Counted from the first letter of the stretch, positions 1 through 9,175 are shown. The stretch: 42,766 bases of DNA from Tannerella sp. (GCA_031271805.1 JAISUX010000073.1:1-42766); one strand, 5' to 3'. Made by a program: numbers and translations. The notes: generated from the letters alone by a model not told the origin.

Positions 1-498
1 GCGATGACGCCCGACCGCGAAGGGGCGCAGCACAGTTACGGCTCGGAAGTGAACGAGTTCCTCTCTCAACTCGATAACTGTGGCGATGCGGGAGTATTAG
101 TCATCGCTTCTACCAACAAGCCACAACTGCTTGACAAGGCTGTGCTTCGTTCCGGACGCTTGGAGAAGCATTTCTACGTGCCGCCGCCTGATTCCGAGGC
201 TCGGCGTATTATGTTTAAGATGTATCTGAAAGACCGTCCGCTTGACTGCTTCGGCATAGATTATGAGAGACTTGCGTCTCTGACAGAAAACTATGTCTCC
301 GGCGACATCAAATTGATTGTTGATGAGGCTTCGCGAAAAGTTATCCGCGAAAAGACAAAACGTATCACAATGGAAACGCTTGAATACATCATCGCACATC
401 AACGCCCGACAATTTCATCGGATATTCTGAGAAGATTCGAGAAAATCCACAACGAAATGCTCGGGATAAAAGAAGAACGGCGGCGAGTAGGATTTTAA
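1..498 (+). CDS. AAA+ ATPase, C-terminal part (cut by window edge)
   Basis: The reading frame is open to the first base, so this is the C-terminal part of a longer protein; the ATG at base 4 is probably internal. The visible part holds the second half of an AAA+ domain. A sensor-1-like strand (VIASTNKP) is followed by the second-region-of-homology pattern LRSGRLEKHFYVPPPD with its arginine finger, and then the helical lid. These features fit the FtsH/p97-type classic AAA clade. The Walker A and B motifs would lie to the left of the window. The gene converges on the minus-strand gene that follows, with 8 bases between stop codons. The family is clear. The specific role (protease partner, remodelling factor or other) cannot be told from this fragment. 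Confidence 0.8.
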   Translation, partial: AMTPDREGAQHSYGSEVNEFLSQLDNCGDAGVLVIASTNKPQLLDKAVLRSGRLEKHFYVPPPDSEARRIMFKMYLKDRPLDCFGIDYERLASLTENYVSGDIKLIVDEASRKVIREKTKRITMETLEYIIAHQRPTISSDILRRFEKIHNEMLGIKEERRRVGF

Positions 499-506
499 TC
501 AGGCGA

Positions 507-1448
507 TTAGCAAAAAGACTTCATATTTTGAAGCGCTCTAATGCGGGCTTCTACTATATTTTTAATCACCTCCTCGGCTGTTTCGAGGTTATGGAGTTGT
601 GAGGCTACTTGGCCGATTTCGAGTTGTCCCACCTTGAGGTCGCCTTCAAAGATACCTAATTTGGCGCGGCCTTTGCCGAGCAGTTCTTGGAGTTCTTCTT
701 TTGATGCGCCGTTGTCTTCGGCTGTCTGCACGACGGTGGCGAAATCGCCTTTAACCATGCGGGTAGGGGAGATTTTCTTCAGCATCAGTTTCGTGTCGCC
801 TTCTTCGAGGCTGAGGCACAATTGTTTGAAGTTATCGTGCGCCGAACTCTCTTTTGTAAGGGCGAAACGGGTGCCTATCTGCACTCCTTCGGCGCCGAGG
901 ACTTCGGCCGCGAGCATCGCCTCGCCCGAAGCGATACCTCCCGCTGCGATAATCGGAATCGACACCACGCGACTGACGGCCGGAATAAGGCAGAGCGTTG
1001 TCGTCTCTTCCTTGCCGTTATGACCACCCGCTTCAAAGCCTTCGGCGACAATGGCGTCAACACCCGCATCCTCGCTTTTTTTAGCAAAACGCGAACTGCT
1101 GACCACATGAGCTACCTTAATGCCATGATTTTTAAGATGTTCCGTCCATGTATTCGGATTTCCTGCTGATGTGAAGACGATTTTGACGCCCTCCGTAATG
1201 ATAATGTCGATGATTTTTTCTATCTCAGGATACATCAGCGGCACATTGACGCCGAAAGGTTTGTCGGTCGCCTCCCTACATTTGCGGATATGCTCCGTCA
1301 ATACATCTGGGTGCATCGATCCTGCGCCAAGTAGCCCCAAGCCACCGGCATTGCTCACGGCCGAGGCAAGCCTCCAACCGCTGCACCATACCATACCCCC
1401 TTGAATAATAGGGTATTCTATTTTGAAAAGTTCACAAATTCTGTTCAT
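507..1448 (-). CDS. FMN-dependent FabK / nitronate monooxygenase family enzyme
   Basis: This 313-residue TIM-barrel flavoenzyme belongs to the 2-nitropropane dioxygenase superfamily. The N-terminal IIQGGMVW and SNAGGLGLLG segments, the central AEGFEAGGHNG motif (His near residue 144) and the phosphate-binding AAGGIASG and GAEGVQIGTRF segments are the family's FMN-site signatures. In FabK enzymes the GGH-G motif sits in an enoyl-ACP reductase active site; nitronate monooxygenases share much of it. Sequence alone does not separate fatty-acid synthesis from nitronate oxidation here, although the AEG-EAGGH form is FabK-like. The gene starts 11 bases after the M16 peptidase stop on the same strand, so the two are probably co-transcribed. 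The length is normal and no signal peptide is present. Confidence 0.85.
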   Translation of the reverse strand: MNRICELFKIEYPIIQGGMVWCSGWRLASAVSNAGGLGLLGAGSMHPDVLTEHIRKCREATDKPFGVNVPLMYPEIEKIIDIIITEGVKIVFTSAGNPNTWTEHLKNHGIKVAHVVSSSRFAKKSEDAGVDAIVAEGFEAGGHNGKEETTTLCLIPAVSRVVSIPIIAAGGIASGEAMLAAEVLGAEGVQIGTRFALTKESSAHDNFKQLCLSLEEGDTKLMLKKISPTRMVKGDFATVVQTAEDNGASKEELQELLGKGRAKLGIFEGDLKVGQLEIGQVASQLHNLETAEEVIKNIVEARIRALQNMKSFC

Positions 1449-1459
1449 ATCTGTAATAA

Positions 1460-2680
1460 TTAATAAAAAATAAGTCTCGAAAGCCGTGACGGCTCGAGTA
1501 TTTCATTGGCAACCTCAAGGATTTGATCGGCAGTGATAGCTTCGATTTTACGAAATTCTTCTTCCAACGGGAAGTAGCGGTTGAGATGAAGAAATGATTT
1601 CCCGATTCCGAGAAAGAGATTTTCCCTGTTGTCGCTTGCTACGCCGAGTTGACCTATAGCCTGCTTTTTGGCAGCAGATAACTGCAAGGTAGTCAGCTTG
1701 TTATCGCGGATATTCGCCAATTCTTTTTCGACGAGAGAAATAGCTTTGTCGCGGTTTTTAGGGTCGGTGCCAAGGTAAATCACGAAGATGCCGGTGTCGG
1801 AATAAGACGTTGCATTGGATTCGACATTGTACACCAAACCATGCTTTTCGCGCAGGCTGACATTCAGGCGGCTGTTCATACCAGGACCGCCGAGTATATT
1901 GTTGAGCAGGAACAAAGTATATTTATTGGGGTCATGCAAGTCGTATCCCCTCCCGCCGACAGCGACATGCGTCAGGTGCGTTTTTTTCTTTATTTCTTCC
2001 TGCCGCGGCTTAGTAATTTCCGGTCGTTGCCGTGTTATTGACGGCGATTGCGACGGAATGGCGGCGAAATACTTCTCGGCAAGTCTGGTAATGCGCTTGA
2101 AGTCGGTACTCGACATTGAGAAAAAAACTATGTTAGGAGCCGTGTAGAAGCGTTTCAGGAATGATTTCCCGGCCTGCGAATCGAAAGTCTTAAGCGAGCG
2201 GCGATTGCCGAGGATATTATGCCCAAGTTGGTGGCCGTCGAAAACCATGTCCTCGATATCATCAAAAATCAGTTCCGACGGCGAATCTTCGTATGATTGT
2301 ATCTCGTCTAAAATCACTTCTCGCTCTTTTATCATCTCATTATCAGGAAATTGAGAATTGATAATCAAGTCGGAAAGCAATTCGACAGCCCTCTCGAAAT
2401 CCTTTTCCATGAAGGTCGAATACACGAAAGTATTCTCTTTGGTTGTGTAGGCATTGAGGTCGCCGCCGACATTTTCCATTCGGTTAAGGATATGCCATGC
2501 CCGGCGCCTGATAGTGCCTTTGAAGATTGTGTGCTCTACAAAATGCGCTAAGCCGTGTTCGGCGGGTTGCTCGTCGCGAGCGCCGACATTGATGGCAAAG
2601 CCGCAGTACGCAACCGGCGAAGATGTTTGCAGATGTATAATCCGAAGTCCGTTATGTAAAGTGTTAGTGAATATATTCAT
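1460..2680 (-). CDS. M16 family zinc peptidase (processing-peptidase-like)
   Basis: The 406-residue protein carries the inverted zinc motif HFVEH (His46, Glu49, His50) and the distal ligand in EREVILDEI (about Glu126), 76 residues later as expected for M16. The second half contains the usual GGPGMNSRLNVSLREKHGLVYNV segment of the C-terminal M16 domain, here within residues 263-285. No signal peptide is visible, so a cytoplasmic location is likely; many bacterial single-chain M16 proteins of about 400-430 residues are of this type. The ATG lies only 9 bases after a strong hairpin and T-run on the same strand, so the leader is unusually constrained. It precedes the FabK-like gene by 11 bases. 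Its substrate is unknown. Confidence 0.93.
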   Translation of the reverse strand: MNIFTNTLHNGLRIIHLQTSSPVAYCGFAINVGARDEQPAEHGLAHFVEHTIFKGTIRRRAWHILNRMENVGGDLNAYTTKENTFVYSTFMEKDFERAVELLSDLIINSQFPDNEMIKEREVILDEIQSYEDSPSELIFDDIEDMVFDGHQLGHNILGNRRSLKTFDSQAGKSFLKRFYTAPNIVFFSMSSTDFKRITRLAEKYFAAIPSQSPSITRQRPEITKPRQEEIKKKTHLTHVAVGGRGYDLHDPNKYTLFLLNNILGGPGMNSRLNVSLREKHGLVYNVESNATSYSDTGIFVIYLGTDPKNRDKAISLVEKELANIRDNKLTTLQLSAAKKQAIGQLGVASDNRENLFLGIGKSFLHLNRYFPLEEEFRKIEAITADQILEVANEILEPSRLSRLIFY

Positions 2681-2682
2681 CT

Positions 2683-2719
2683 TAAAAAATCCGAGGCGGG
2701 GAGAACTCCCGGCCTCGGA
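2683..2719 (-). terminator. Strong hairpin terminator before the M16 gene
   Basis: Read on the minus strand, a stem of about 14 bp (arms CTCCCGGCCTCGGA and TCCGAGGCGGGGAG on the plus strand, one mismatch, tiny loop) is followed directly by a run of six T. It would end transcripts of the DUF1080/oxidoreductase pair. The T-run abuts the M16 start codon, so the same element may attenuate read-through into that gene. Confidence 0.8.
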
Positions 2720-2748
2720 CTAAAAAAATTATAAAAACGAAAACTCTA

Positions 2749-3603
2749 CTAATCAGAAATTTTTATCCTGATATTCCTGTACCACACATCATCTCCATGA
2801 TCTTGAAAGCCGATGAAACCTTCATGATTGGCGCCGCCGCAGTTGTTCAGCAACTCGAAGGCGAGAGGCCATTTCTCCTGGCTGAACTTGCTTTTTTGCA
2901 GCATTTCCGTCCATTGTGGAGTCCAAAGATGATACTCAACTACCGGCTCATCGTTCTGATAATGGACGATAGTGCCTTTATATGAGAGCAGTTTGCCTTT
3001 GTTCCATTCGCCGAAAGGCTTGGAATTTTGCGGTTTGGCCGGAATCATGTCGTATAACGACGCTGACTGGCGGTTACCGTCAATACCCAATTTGGCATCG
3101 GGATGGTTGGCATTATCAAGTACCTGATATTCAGGCGCTGAGATGTACGAGGGCTGGCCTTCGACTTCCTGAATGAAATAGAGGAGGCCGGAATTGGAGC
3201 CTTTTGCCACTTTCCATTCAAATTCAAGTTCGTAATTCTTGAATTTGTACGCGAACAGGATGTCTCCGCCGTCTTTCGCGCCGGCTTCACCTTCGCCTGA
3301 GCCTTTGATATGGATAGCTCCATTGTCGATTTCCCATGCGGCAGGCATGTCTGTGCGGTCATAGCCACGCCATCCGTTGAACGTCTTGCCGTCGAAAATA
3401 GTTATCCATCCGTCATTGTCTTTCGGGAAAGTACTCAAATCGACAAGCGGTAGGTCAAGCAACTTGTATTCGGGAACAGCCGGCGGAGCTTCGCTTACCG
3501 TAGCCTCGGCCTTATTATTAGCATTGTCGGCTTTCTTTCCTCCGACGCAGGAAGCAAGTGCAACCATACAGACTGCACTTGCAAATAACAAAATTTTCTT
3601 CAT
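2749..3603 (-). CDS. DUF1080 (3-keto-disaccharide hydrolase family) lipoprotein
   Basis: This 284-residue lipoprotein has a signal peptide ending in the lipobox LASC (Cys19). A possible TTG one codon upstream was passed over for ATG at 3603. The mature part is one DUF1080 / 3-keto-disaccharide hydrolase beta-sandwich: the opening DGWITIFDGKTFNGWRGY and the later YQVLDNANHPDAK and WNKGKLLSYKGTIVHYQN are typical. Established knowledge: members of this family cleave glycosides that a Gfo/Idh/MocA oxidoreductase has first oxidised at C3. The gene lies 27 bases downstream of such an oxidoreductase on the same strand, which supports a periplasmic two-step glycoside-cleaving unit. The true sugar substrate cannot be read from sequence. 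Confidence 0.9.
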   Translation of the reverse strand: MKKILLFASAVCMVALASCVGGKKADNANNKAEATVSEAPPAVPEYKLLDLPLVDLSTFPKDNDGWITIFDGKTFNGWRGYDRTDMPAAWEIDNGAIHIKGSGEGEAGAKDGGDILFAYKFKNYELEFEWKVAKGSNSGLLYFIQEVEGQPSYISAPEYQVLDNANHPDAKLGIDGNRQSASLYDMIPAKPQNSKPFGEWNKGKLLSYKGTIVHYQNDEPVVEYHLWTPQWTEMLQKSKFSQEKWPLAFELLNNCGGANHEGFIGFQDHGDDVWYRNIRIKISD

Positions 3604-3630
3604 CAATTCTGATTTTTAATATACTTTATG

Positions 3631-5106
3631 TTACGGCATTGCCGGAAGTTTCCATCCGTCGCGATACTTATGATTGATAAGTTCGGCGGCAAACTCCTGC
3701 GCGTTGAGCGGCGGCAGTGTTGGTTTATCGAACGTGGGATGACCGTCTTTAATCGTGAAGCCGTCCTTGAGAATCATTACGACTTTCTCGTCGGCGCCGA
3801 TATTAGTGAACTGCATATTCGGTCCATCCCAGTACAGTTCTTTGTTCAGACCTTGCAGACGAACAGCGAGAACGCCCATCACAACCATTTCGTTGAACGG
3901 ACCGGCTTCGCTGAAGTCCGAATTTGTCTTCACGCGGTTGGCGGCGCTTTCCTTGCAGGCGCGTACCCAATCCATTTCGTGCTTGCTTCCGGGCACGCGA
4001 CGCAATGTTTTGGCTACGTTAGGCACACGACCCGACAGCAACCACGGTTCGCGACCGTAGCAAGCGCAGATAAGCGTGTCTTTTGTTCCGTGGAAAATAA
4101 CCAGACCACCATCGTCGGGCATCAGGGCTTTGCCTTGTGGGAATCCTACGGGACGGTCGGGTAGGAGACCGCCGTCGTACCAATGTACTTCGACTTCGGG
4201 CAATGCAACCTTGGCTAAGTTGTCGCGTGCAGGGAAGGTCAGCCTTACATGCTGTGCCGTCGGAGCGCAGTCGTTCAGCAACAGTGTTGAAGAGCCTTGT
4301 ACCTTAGTCGGATAGCCGAGTTTGAGGGCTTTGAAGACCGGGTGCATGATGTGGCAAGCCATATCGCCGAGCGCACCTGTTCCGTAAGGCCACCATCCAC
4401 GCCAGTTCCACGGGTGGTAAATCTGATTGAAAGGACGTACCTCAGCCGGCCCTGTGAACAAATCCCAGTCAAGGGTCTTGGGTACCTTATCGGCTTTCTC
4501 CGGAGTATTTAATCCCTGAGGCCAGATAGGACGGTTTGTAGCACATTCAACTTTCTTGATTTCTCCTATTTCTCCGTTCCAAATCCATTCGCAAACGAGG
4601 TTGACGCCCTCGCCCGACGAGCCTTGGTTACCCATCTGGGTTGCAACCTGGTGTTTGGCAGCGAGTTTGGTCAGTAAGCGGGATTCGTACACTGAGTGAG
4701 TAAGAGGTTTCTGCACATATACGTGCTTGCCGAGAGTCATCGCTTCGGATGCAATAATAGCATGGGTGTGGTCGGCAGTAGCGACAATCACCGCATCAAT
4801 ATCCTTACCGATCTCGTCGTACATTTTGCGGTAATCCCAATACTTTTTTGCATTAGGAAAACGGTCCATCACCGCTTTCGAGTACTTCCAGTCCACATCG
4901 CAGAGACCTACGATATTTTCCGTACCCTCAACGGCTCTGAGGTTCGAGTTACCCATGCCGCCGATACCTACGGAGGCAATGTTGAGTTTATCAGACGGTG
5001 CTGTATAACCATGGCTCTTTCCTAAAATCGAGCTTGGAGCTACCGTAAATGCCGCTGCTGCGGCTGCGCTTCTTTGAAGAAAGCTTCTTCTTGAAATGTC
5101 TGTCAT
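3631..5106 (-). CDS. Tat-exported Gfo/Idh/MocA family oxidoreductase
   Basis: The 491-residue protein begins with a twin-arginine signal (SRRSFLQRSAAAAAAF, Arg6-Arg7) and so is probably folded with its NAD(P) in the cytoplasm and exported. The Rossmann motif VGIGGMGNSNL follows at about residue 46. The usual EKP nicotinamide-side motif appears as QKP (YVQKPLTHS), a form I associate with the exported Bacteroidetes/Planctomycetes group. Immediately downstream lies the DUF1080 lipoprotein, suggesting that this enzyme oxidises a sugar to a 3-keto form which the partner cleaves. A TACATTTGC element about 57 bases upstream would drive both genes. The substrate is not deducible. Confidence 0.93.
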   Translation of the reverse strand: MTDISRRSFLQRSAAAAAAFTVAPSSILGKSHGYTAPSDKLNIASVGIGGMGNSNLRAVEGTENIVGLCDVDWKYSKAVMDRFPNAKKYWDYRKMYDEIGKDIDAVIVATADHTHAIIASEAMTLGKHVYVQKPLTHSVYESRLLTKLAAKHQVATQMGNQGSSGEGVNLVCEWIWNGEIGEIKKVECATNRPIWPQGLNTPEKADKVPKTLDWDLFTGPAEVRPFNQIYHPWNWRGWWPYGTGALGDMACHIMHPVFKALKLGYPTKVQGSSTLLLNDCAPTAQHVRLTFPARDNLAKVALPEVEVHWYDGGLLPDRPVGFPQGKALMPDDGGLVIFHGTKDTLICACYGREPWLLSGRVPNVAKTLRRVPGSKHEMDWVRACKESAANRVKTNSDFSEAGPFNEMVVMGVLAVRLQGLNKELYWDGPNMQFTNIGADEKVVMILKDGFTIKDGHPTFDKPTLPPLNAQEFAAELINHKYRDGWKLPAMP

Positions 5107-5162
5107 AGCGAATACGTTTATAATGAATAATTAAAAAATGAAATTTCGACATTTATATCGTC

Positions 5163-5171
5163 GCAAATGTA
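5163..5171 (-). promoter_or_regulatory. -7 element for the Gfo/Idh-DUF1080 operon
   Basis: On the minus strand this reads TACATTTGC, matching the Bacteroidetes TAnnTTTG consensus, about 57 bases before the ATG at 5106. I see no convincing -33 TTTG. Confidence 0.55.
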
Positions 5172-5291
5172 CGCAAAAATTCAGAAAAAAAAATCTAAAG
5201 TATAAAATTTTGCTCACATAAGTATTATTTAACATTCGTTTTGATTTTAAATCAGGTGCATTTGACAGTCAACTTCCTTCTTTACAACCCG

Positions 5292-8111
5292 TCATCCGCC
5301 TCCACCCGGAGGGCCTTCGCGACGGATTACCGGGCCGGGGCCTTCGCCCTGAGGGCCTTGACGGCGCATATCCGACATGCTCGCGCCTCCTTTAAAAATG
5401 CTGAATTTATAAATGAAATGCAACATAAAATAACTGCTCAGCGTGTTGTACTCCGAATAGCGTGTGTAACTCGAAGTTGTCGAGTATGAGATATTGCTGC
5501 GTTGTTGCAGGATATCATATATTTTCAGACGAAGAGTGGCCGCGTTGCCTTGCAGGAAACTTTTCGACAGGGAGGCGTTCCAAAGCACTTCGTTCTGTTC
5601 GTAGCCGTCGGTATAACCGGAGTTGGCGGAGTAATTGATGTCGCTTTCTATTTTGAAATTAGCGGGTAAATAGAACGTGAAGTCGGCCCCTCCGCCATAA
5701 TTATAGGTTTTGAGGTCTTGTTGGCTTGCGAGCGTGTTGTTGGTCTTACGGAACGTGAAGTTGGCATTCAGCCCGAAGTCGGCATAATCGGAACGGTAAT
5801 TGATGCCAAGGCGGTCTTGTATCTGAAAAGACTTGTTGGTATTCTTTTTCGTATCAATGTAACTGTTTGCGTTTGAGTACGTTGTGAACGCCATGTTGTT
5901 GAGGGAAAATTTCTTATTCTTCAGCGGCGTATTGAACATAAATCTGATGTTTCCCGTATAATTTCCGTTTATATTGCTGTAAGTTGTGTGTTTTTTGCCG
6001 GTGTTGGGGTCGTTGGTCGTGTAACTTACAACGTCGTTGACGGTGTAACTCCCGTTGGCCATGAGCATCAGCGCCGTTTGCTTTTCGGGCATGAAATTCT
6101 GAATACGAATACTCAGGTTGTTGGTGTAAATAGGCTTCAGGTCGGGATTACCTATTGTCGTGTTCAGGGGGTTGGACACGTCCTCGACCGGCGACAGTTG
6201 CTGCATAGTGGGCTGTGAGGTAGTGCCTTCGTAATCGACGCGGATATTCTGTTCGCGGCTCGGGCGATAGTTGAACTGGAGCGTCGGCGAATAGTTTATC
6301 GCGTTACGGCTCGCCACATCAATCGTTTGGTTGCCCACAAAAGTCTTGGTCTTTGCATACGAGGGGTCAACATTGAAACCTATCGTATAGTTATATTTTT
6401 CGCGTTGCGACTTGAAGGCTACGCTTGCGCGCTGGTCGGCCGATATGTCGCGTGAACTCTTGCTGTACGTCGAGTCGAGTACGTTATAGTTGCCGCCGGC
6501 GTCCGGTGTGAAGGCGTTTTTGATAGCTTCGCGTTGGGCGCCGCTGTAACTGTAAGTCAGTTGCAAAAAGTTATCCGAGCCTAACGGTTCGACCCATGAC
6601 ACAAACCCGCGATAGTTGTAGCTCTTGTTATTGTAATCTATTTGCTGGTCGATTATGTCGTCGGGGCTTTCCAATTGGTAGTATTTCGTGAGCGAATAGT
6701 TATAACTGTCGTTTTGCTGGTCGCCGGCGCCTCCTGATAATGAGAGACTTAAAACCCGTCCTTGGTCATTTAGCCGCCTACTTGCTTCCAAACGTCCCGA
6801 TGTATTGTATCCGTTGCCTTTTGAATTTGAGAGGGACTCAACCGTGTTGAGCGTATCTTTTTTATTATATAATAATGTACGCGAGATGTCGGTCTCATCC
6901 TGTTTCGAGGTGCTGTACGAAAAATCGGGTGTGAAGATTACTTGCGTCAGTGAATCCGGTTTCCATGTCAGGCGCAGGTTAATCCCGAGGTTGTTGTTAA
7001 TGCGGTTCGACACGGCCTCCTCATAATCGAAGGTATTGCCCGATTCCTTGATGTTTTCGGTCTCGATAGTACCTTGTGAATCGTTGTCCGAACGATTGAA
7101 GCGGACATTGCCGCCGAGCGTCAGTTTCGGACTAAATTCTTTGCTGAAGTTAGTACCGATATTGCCCGATGCTGTTATGCCGTTACCGCTGTTCATGGTC
7201 ATGATACGCCTCCCGCCGCCCATGTCGCTGAACATGGAGGATGCAAGGTCGGAAAATCCCATGTTGTTAGTGTTGTTAAGTCCGCCGAGCAGCGAAAATT
7301 GGTCATTGTTCATGAAATTATTCAGCATCATATTGCCTTCGTAGCGGTTCTCGCTGCCGTATCCCGCGTATGCGTTCCCTATCCAGCCTTCTTTCATACC
7401 CGGACGTATGGTCAGGTTGATTACCGCTTCTTCGTTGCCGTCGTCAAAACCGGTCATCATCGTCATATCGCTTTTGCGGTCGTAGGTTTGCACCTTATCT
7501 ACGATTTTAGCCGGAAGATTCTTAGTCGCTACTTTCGGGTCGTCGGAGAAAAATTCCTTACCATCGACGAGCACTTTTTTAATTTGCTTGCCGTTGATGG
7601 TCACAGAGCCGTCCGACGAAACCTCGACGCCGGGCATCTTCTTCAACAAATCCTCAAGCATAGAGCCTTCGGAAATCTTGTACGAATCGGCGTTGTACTC
7701 GACCGTGTCGTTCCTTACCTTGACTTCTACTTCTTTGGCCGTCACCACGGCTTCTCCGAGAACGATGCTGTTCTCTTCCATCTTGATAACGCCCAAATCT
7801 ATTGAAGACGAGCGCCCCGTGATGCGTATCGGCTGATACACAGGCTCATATCCTACGAAAGAAACATGAAGGAGATAAGTGCCGGCGGCAATGTTTTTCA
7901 ACGAAAATTGTCCCTTATCGTTGCTTGCCACGCCGGCTTTCATCGTGCTGTCTAATCCTGAGAGTAAGCGGATTGTTGCCGCTTCGATCGGTTCACCGCT
8001 CGTTTTCTCAACAAGCGAACCCTTGATTTCTACTTTGCCCTGCTGGGCTGCCATTGACATACAATTTAGTATGAAACTAATACCTATTAAAACTAACCTA
8101 AACTTCCTCAT
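5292..8111 (-). CDS. Outer-membrane beta-barrel protein with CarboxypepD_reg domain (TonB-receptor-like)
   Basis: The 939-residue protein starts with a Sec signal (cleavage near AAQQ, residues 21-24), followed by a carboxypeptidase-regulatory-like domain (about 27-110: VEIKGSLVEKTSGEPIEAATI) and a plug-like region (about 130-230, with KKVLVDGKEFFSDDPKVATKNLP). The rest is strand-rich sequence of the OMP_b-brl_3 type. It ends in a Gly/Pro-rich tail (about 25 residues) rather than the usual terminal aromatic strand. This architecture is common in Bacteroidetes and resembles TonB-dependent transporters without a SusD partner. No SusD-like gene lies beside it, so the ligand is unknown. It is flanked by ProC upstream and the Gfo/Idh operon downstream, with wide spacers on both sides, and looks monocistronic. 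Confidence 0.88.
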   Translation of the reverse strand: MRKFRLVLIGISFILNCMSMAAQQGKVEIKGSLVEKTSGEPIEAATIRLLSGLDSTMKAGVASNDKGQFSLKNIAAGTYLLHVSFVGYEPVYQPIRITGRSSSIDLGVIKMEENSIVLGEAVVTAKEVEVKVRNDTVEYNADSYKISEGSMLEDLLKKMPGVEVSSDGSVTINGKQIKKVLVDGKEFFSDDPKVATKNLPAKIVDKVQTYDRKSDMTMMTGFDDGNEEAVINLTIRPGMKEGWIGNAYAGYGSENRYEGNMMLNNFMNNDQFSLLGGLNNTNNMGFSDLASSMFSDMGGGRRIMTMNSGNGITASGNIGTNFSKEFSPKLTLGGNVRFNRSDNDSQGTIETENIKESGNTFDYEEAVSNRINNNLGINLRLTWKPDSLTQVIFTPDFSYSTSKQDETDISRTLLYNKKDTLNTVESLSNSKGNGYNTSGRLEASRRLNDQGRVLSLSLSGGAGDQQNDSYNYSLTKYYQLESPDDIIDQQIDYNNKSYNYRGFVSWVEPLGSDNFLQLTYSYSGAQREAIKNAFTPDAGGNYNVLDSTYSKSSRDISADQRASVAFKSQREKYNYTIGFNVDPSYAKTKTFVGNQTIDVASRNAINYSPTLQFNYRPSREQNIRVDYEGTTSQPTMQQLSPVEDVSNPLNTTIGNPDLKPIYTNNLSIRIQNFMPEKQTALMLMANGSYTVNDVVSYTTNDPNTGKKHTTYSNINGNYTGNIRFMFNTPLKNKKFSLNNMAFTTYSNANSYIDTKKNTNKSFQIQDRLGINYRSDYADFGLNANFTFRKTNNTLASQQDLKTYNYGGGADFTFYLPANFKIESDINYSANSGYTDGYEQNEVLWNASLSKSFLQGNAATLRLKIYDILQQRSNISYSTTSSYTRYSEYNTLSSYFMLHFIYKFSIFKGGASMSDMRRQGPQGEGPGPVIRREGPPGGGG

Positions 8112-8248
8112 AATTGAATAAATTTTTTCGGTTAGATATAGAAAACACGAAATTGTTTATTCTATTAACAATATTTTACTATACTCATTGCTCTCATTGC
8201 TGATAAGTAATGCGTATATCGGGAAGTTTTTGACGGTTTAAATATTTA

Positions 8249-9043
8249 TTACATAGAGGCTTTCAAACCTTTTATGACCGATTGAGTGAAGCCGGCTGCT
8301 TCCATCACATTCAGGCCTTTGATGGTGATTCCGCCCGGCGTTGTAACACGGTCGATTTCGACTTCCGGATGACTGTTGTTGTGCTCAAGCAGGGTTATCG
8401 CGCCTCTGAGTGTCTGAATCATTATTTTCTTGGCTTGTTCGGGATAGAGGCCGATTTCGACCGCGCCCTCGATGTTAGCGCGAATATAACGGAAGGCGTA
8501 CGCTATCCCGCACGAGGCGAGGGCAGTACCGCTACGTATCAGGCGTTCCTCGACGAGCAGCGTCAGGCCAAGTTCGCCGAACAGCCGCATGATAAGGTCG
8601 ATTTGCTCCTGCGAAGCGTTGATGGCCGAGACGAAATTGACGCTTTCCCTGACCTCGATGGCCGTATTGGGAATGATGCGAAAGAGGGCGGGATCGGCGG
8701 TTTGACCGCTTTTTTTCAAATACATGAGGAGTTTTTCAAACTCTACCCCGGCAGCTATTGAGACGATTATTTGGCGACCGTAATCAAGCGAATCCTTTAT
8801 CTCGGAGAAGACGCTCTCGACAAGCCAGGGCTTAACGGCGATGATGATTATATCCGCCCCTTCGACAGCCTTGCGGTTGTCCTTAGTAGTCATAATACAT
8901 TTATAATCAGCCGCTATATTATTTAATATATCTTCCGACTTATCGGCGCAGCATATCTCCAAACTCTTTGCAAAATCACTCTTGCATAACCCGCGGGCAA
9001 TGGCGCCACCCATGTTTCCCGAACCAATTATTGACAATTTCAT
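8249..9043 (-). CDS. proC: Pyrroline-5-carboxylate reductase
   Basis: This 264-residue NAD(P)H-dependent enzyme makes the last step of proline synthesis, reducing 1-pyrroline-5-carboxylate to proline in the cytoplasm. The N-terminal Rossmann motif IIGSGNMGGAIARGL and the C-terminal family signature (DRVTTPGGITIKGLNVMEAAGF, residues about 236-257) are both intact, and the length is normal. It is transcribed divergently from the C1 peptidase gene. A TATCTTTG element on the minus strand (9069-9076) lies about 26 bases upstream, so it probably has its own promoter. The next gene on the same strand starts about 140 bases downstream. Confidence 0.96.
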   Translation of the reverse strand: MKLSIIGSGNMGGAIARGLCKSDFAKSLEICCADKSEDILNNIAADYKCIMTTKDNRKAVEGADIIIIAVKPWLVESVFSEIKDSLDYGRQIIVSIAAGVEFEKLLMYLKKSGQTADPALFRIIPNTAIEVRESVNFVSAINASQEQIDLIMRLFGELGLTLLVEERLIRSGTALASCGIAYAFRYIRANIEGAVEIGLYPEQAKKIMIQTLRGAITLLEHNNSHPEVEIDRVTTPGGITIKGLNVMEAAGFTQSVIKGLKASM

Positions 9044-9068
9044 ATACTTTAATTAAAGTTAAGAGCGA

Positions 9069-9076
9069 CAAAGATA
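9069..9076 (-). promoter_or_regulatory. -7 element of the proC promoter
   Basis: It reads TATCTTTG on the minus strand, about 26 bases before the proC start. Together with the plus-strand element at 9131 it makes the proC/C1-peptidase interval a divergent promoter region. Confidence 0.65.
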
Positions 9077-9103
9077 ATTAAAATCAAAATAAAAAGCGAA
9101 TTA

Positions 9104-9138
9104 TTTGGATATTTTCTGCCGAATTTATTATATCTTTG
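9104..9138 (+). promoter_or_regulatory. Promoter of the C1 peptidase operon
   Basis: TTTG at 9104-9107 and TATCTTTG at 9131-9138, separated by 23 bases, match the Bacteroidetes -33/-7 pattern. The ATG follows 37 bases later. Confidence 0.7.
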
Positions 9139-9175
9139 CGGTCGATTAATGAACCAATTGCATATATAATTAATT

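Noticed and set aside
8184-8201. CTCATTGCT direct repeat between proC and the beta-barrel gene
   Set aside because: Only two adjacent copies of 9 bases in a non-coding spacer, not positioned at a promoter and not repeated elsewhere; too little to call functional.
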